From NCBI RefSeq assembly GCF_012272695.1, contig NZ_CP050902.1, positions 558,001-622,000 of the forward strand: 64,000 nt of DNA. The letters run 5' to 3'. The DNA is from Nocardioides sp. JQ2195. Its GTDB lineage: Bacteria > Actinomycetota > Actinomycetes > Propionibacteriales > Nocardioidaceae. The notes under the pieces are model-generated. The model made no database searches. It saw nothing but the letters and a program-made list of their open reading frames with translations, and was not told the DNA's origin. Positions 62,229 through 64,000 of this stretch are shown piece after piece (positions within the stretch are counted from its first letter, which is position 1; each line of letters starts with the position of its first letter). The position numbers were made by a program, and so were the translations under genes.

Positions 62229-63725
62229 GTGACCACCACCTCCGCGCCCGATCCCGGCGTACCCACCGAAGCCATGAAGGGCGGCACCTGGATCGAGGAC
62301 TGGCGCCCCGAGGACCCGGCCTTCTGGGGTGCCGGGGGCGCCACGGTGGCCCGGCGCAACCTGCTCTGGTCGATCTTCTCCGAGCACCTCGGCTTCTCGG
62401 TATGGCTGCTGTGGAGCGTCACGGCGGCGATGCTGGTGCAGGTCGGCTTCGCGTTCACCACCTCCCAGCTCTTCGTGCTGGTCGCGGTGCCGAACCTGGT
62501 GGGCGCCCTGGTCCGGCTCCCCTACACCTTCGCCGTGCCGAGGTTCGGTGGCCGCAACTGGACCGTCGTCAGTGCCTCCCTGCTGCTGGTGCCCACGCTG
62601 CTGTTCGCGCACTTCGTGCAGCGACCGGGCACGCCGTACTGGGTGTTCGTGCTGGTCGCGGCGACCGCCGGGCTGGGTGGCGGCAACTTCGCCTCGTCCA
62701 TGTCGAACATCAACTTCTTCTACCCGACAGCACGCAAGGGAGCGGCGCTCGGGCTGAACGCAGCCGGGGGGAACCTCGGGGTCGCAGTCATCCAGCTCTT
62801 CCTCCCGGTCGTCGTCGGCGGCGCCGGCCTCTTTGGGCTGGTCCGTGCCGCCGAGGGCGGACCGGCCCTGCAACGAGCCGGACACCTGTACGCCGCCCTG
62901 GCGCTCGTCGGCGCCCTGTGCGCGTGGCTGTTCATGAACAACCTGACGATGGCTCGTTCCCGTCCCCAGCTCGGTGTGCTGCGGCACCGGCACACCTGGG
63001 TGGTGTCGTTCCTCTACATCGGGACCTTCGGTTCGTTCATCGGCTACTCGGCGGCCCTGCCGCTGCTGATCAAGCTCAACTTCTGGGTGCCCACCACCGA
63101 CGGCTCCGGCGCCGGCATCGACTTCGCCCACTACGCGTTCCTCGGTGCCCTGGTCGGCTCGGTCGCCCGTCCGTACGGCGGGTGGCTGGCCGACAAGTAC
63201 GGCGGGGCACGCGTCACCGCGGCCTCCTTCGTGGCGATGATCGCGGCAACCCTTGCGGTGCTGTGGTCGCTGTCCCAGCTGACCCCCAACCCTGTGGCGT
63301 CGGCGGCCATCGCCCGGGAGAACCAGGAGTGGTTCCCCTGGTTCCTCCCCTTCTTCCTGCTCGTCTTCGTGGCGACCGGCATCGGCAACGGGTCGACCTA
63401 CCGGATGATCCCGTTGATCTGGCGCAGGCGAGCCGTCGACCGCACCGCCTCGGGCACTCCGGAGCGGGAGTCGGCGTTGGCGGGGGCCACCCGGGAGTCC
63501 TCGGCGGTGATCGGGATCGCCGGCGCGGTCGGAGCGATCGGTGGCTTCCTGGTCCCGATGACGTTCGGTGCGCCCTGGGTGGCGGACCCGGCTGCGGCGG
63601 TGCGTGGCGCCTTCGTGGCGTTCGCGTCGTTCTACGGCCTCTGCCTGGCGGTGACCTGGTTCTGCTTCCTGCGCCGGGGGTTCCTGGTCGACCGGGTGCC
63701 GAGCCTGGCGGGCGCGGGCATCTGA
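62229..63725 (+). CDS. narK: NarK-type nitrate/nitrite transporter (MFS)
   Basis: A 498-residue major facilitator with twelve membrane segments. NarK signature motifs are present: FSEHLGFSVWLLWSV in the first segment, GGGNFASSMSNINFFYP and GLNAAGGNLGVAVIQL in the middle, and AGAVGAIGGFLVPMTFG near the end. It imports nitrate or exports nitrite. The GTG has GAGGAG upstream. The next gene is a molybdopterin reductase starting within its stop codon (TGATG), which points to nitrate assimilation. Confidence 0.93.
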   Translation: MTTTSAPDPGVPTEAMKGGTWIEDWRPEDPAFWGAGGATVARRNLLWSIFSEHLGFSVWLLWSVTAAMLVQVGFAFTTSQLFVLVAVPNLVGALVRLPYTFAVPRFGGRNWTVVSASLLLVPTLLFAHFVQRPGTPYWVFVLVAATAGLGGGNFASSMSNINFFYPTARKGAALGLNAAGGNLGVAVIQLFLPVVVGGAGLFGLVRAAEGGPALQRAGHLYAALALVGALCAWLFMNNLTMARSRPQLGVLRHRHTWVVSFLYIGTFGSFIGYSAALPLLIKLNFWVPTTDGSGAGIDFAHYAFLGALVGSVARPYGGWLADKYGGARVTAASFVAMIAATLAVLWSLSQLTPNPVASAAIARENQEWFPWFLPFFLLVFVATGIGNGSTYRMIPLIWRRRAVDRTASGTPERESALAGATRESSAVIGIAGAVGAIGGFLVPMTFGAPWVADPAAAVRGAFVAFASFYGLCLAVTWFCFLRRGFLVDRVPSLAGAGI

Positions 63726-64000
63726 TGGGCACCGAGACCCACTGCCCCTACTGCTCGCTGCAGTGCGGGATGCGGCTCGTCGCGCCAGCGGGGGCGAGTG
63801 CCTCACCGCTGCCTGCCCGCACTGCGGTGGAGGTCCGGGAGTGGCCGGAGTTCCCCGTCAACCGGGGCGCCCTGTGTCGCAAGGGCTGGACCGCGACCGG
63901 GTTGCACCGACACCGCGAGCGGCTCACCCAGCCGTTGGTGCGCTCGCTCGTCACCGGGGAGCTGGAGCCGACCTCGTGGGAGTCGGCCCTCGACCTCGTC
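63725..64000 (+). CDS. Molybdopterin oxidoreductase, assimilatory nitrate reductase type (partial, 3' end outside window)
   Basis: The first 92 residues only. The N-terminal [4Fe-4S] motif is Cys7, Cys10 and Cys14 (THCPYCSLQCGMRL) with the fourth Cys in NRGALCRKGW, followed by RLTQPLVRS. This is the start of the NasC/NarB class of cytoplasmic nitrate reductases. There is no Tat signal, supporting an assimilatory enzyme. It is translationally coupled to narK. Confidence 0.88.
   Translation, partial: MGTETHCPYCSLQCGMRLVAPAGASASPLPARTAVEVREWPEFPVNRGALCRKGWTATGLHRHRERLTQPLVRSLVTGELEPTSWESALDLV

Overview
This 64 kb window comes from a high-GC actinobacterium, most probably a member of the Nocardioidaceae. 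The evidence is the GC-rich codon use, the many GTG and leaderless starts, the mycothiol gene mshA, senX3-regX3, carD, F420-type LLM enzymes and an actinobacterial steroid-degradation gene set. No rRNA, tRNA, insertion sequence or CRISPR array was seen.

Bases 1 to about 40.9 kb form a catabolic region for a steroid that carries a side chain. It encodes a complete A/B-ring set: a KshA-like Rieske oxygenase, a KstD-like dehydrogenase, two HsaA-like flavin monooxygenases, an HsaB-like reductase, the HsaC-like extradiol dioxygenase and the HsaD-like hydrolase. It also encodes side-chain enzymes: two CoA ligases, a double-length FadE34/ChsE3-like acyl-CoA dehydrogenase, a ChsB1-like dehydrogenase, a FadA5-like thiolase and a thioesterase. 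At 26.5-32.3 kb lies a six-gene operon matching the mycobacterial igr/chs genes (ChsE2, ChsH2, ChsE1, ChsH1, Ltp2, ChsH3-like) that remove a three-carbon side chain. A 3-alpha-hydroxysteroid-dehydrogenase-like SDR, two NTF2/SnoaL-fold proteins (one keeping the Tyr/Asp/His arrangement of the bile-acid 7-alpha-dehydratase BaiE), a Dpp-type ABC importer and an amidase-signature enzyme make a bile acid, possibly amide-conjugated, the best substrate guess. That substrate is an inference.

The most notable observation is regulatory. A 15-bp palindrome with consensus TCCCRNTSANYGGGA occurs 14 times upstream of the catabolic and transport transcription units between 3.1 and 40.1 kb. I saw none in the intergenic regions I read to the right of that. 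At the paired promoters its centre lies 36-39 bp before a -10-like hexamer (nAnnnT), with no TTGACA-like -35. In about half of the units that hexamer sits about 12 bp before the start codon, so those transcripts should be leaderless. This looks like one activator-controlled regulon. The igr-like operon lacks the palindrome; it has a strong TTGACA-N17-CAATCT promoter with an 18-bp palindrome in the spacer, divergent from its own TetR gene.

From 40.9 to 64 kb the content is mainly core genome: typA, an M4 protease fused to an emfourin-like inhibitor domain, an ABC1 kinase, a racemase, mshA with a YbjN gene, a secreted C39-like peptidase, regX3-senX3 divergent from phoU around PHO-box repeats, a second secreted M4 protease with a helix-turn-helix regulator, gpmA, an LpqE-like lipoprotein, a UbiA prenyltransferase, carD, and the start of a nitrate-assimilation locus (narK and a molybdopterin reductase cut by the window end).

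Gene ends, particularly convergent ones, carry unusual non-coding structures: perfect hairpins with arms up to 25 bp, two of which covary; a 31-bp tandem repeat family at two loci; a 22-bp tandem repeat family at two loci with inverted end copies; and a tetrad G-quadruplex motif. No gap between genes exceeds about 250 bp.
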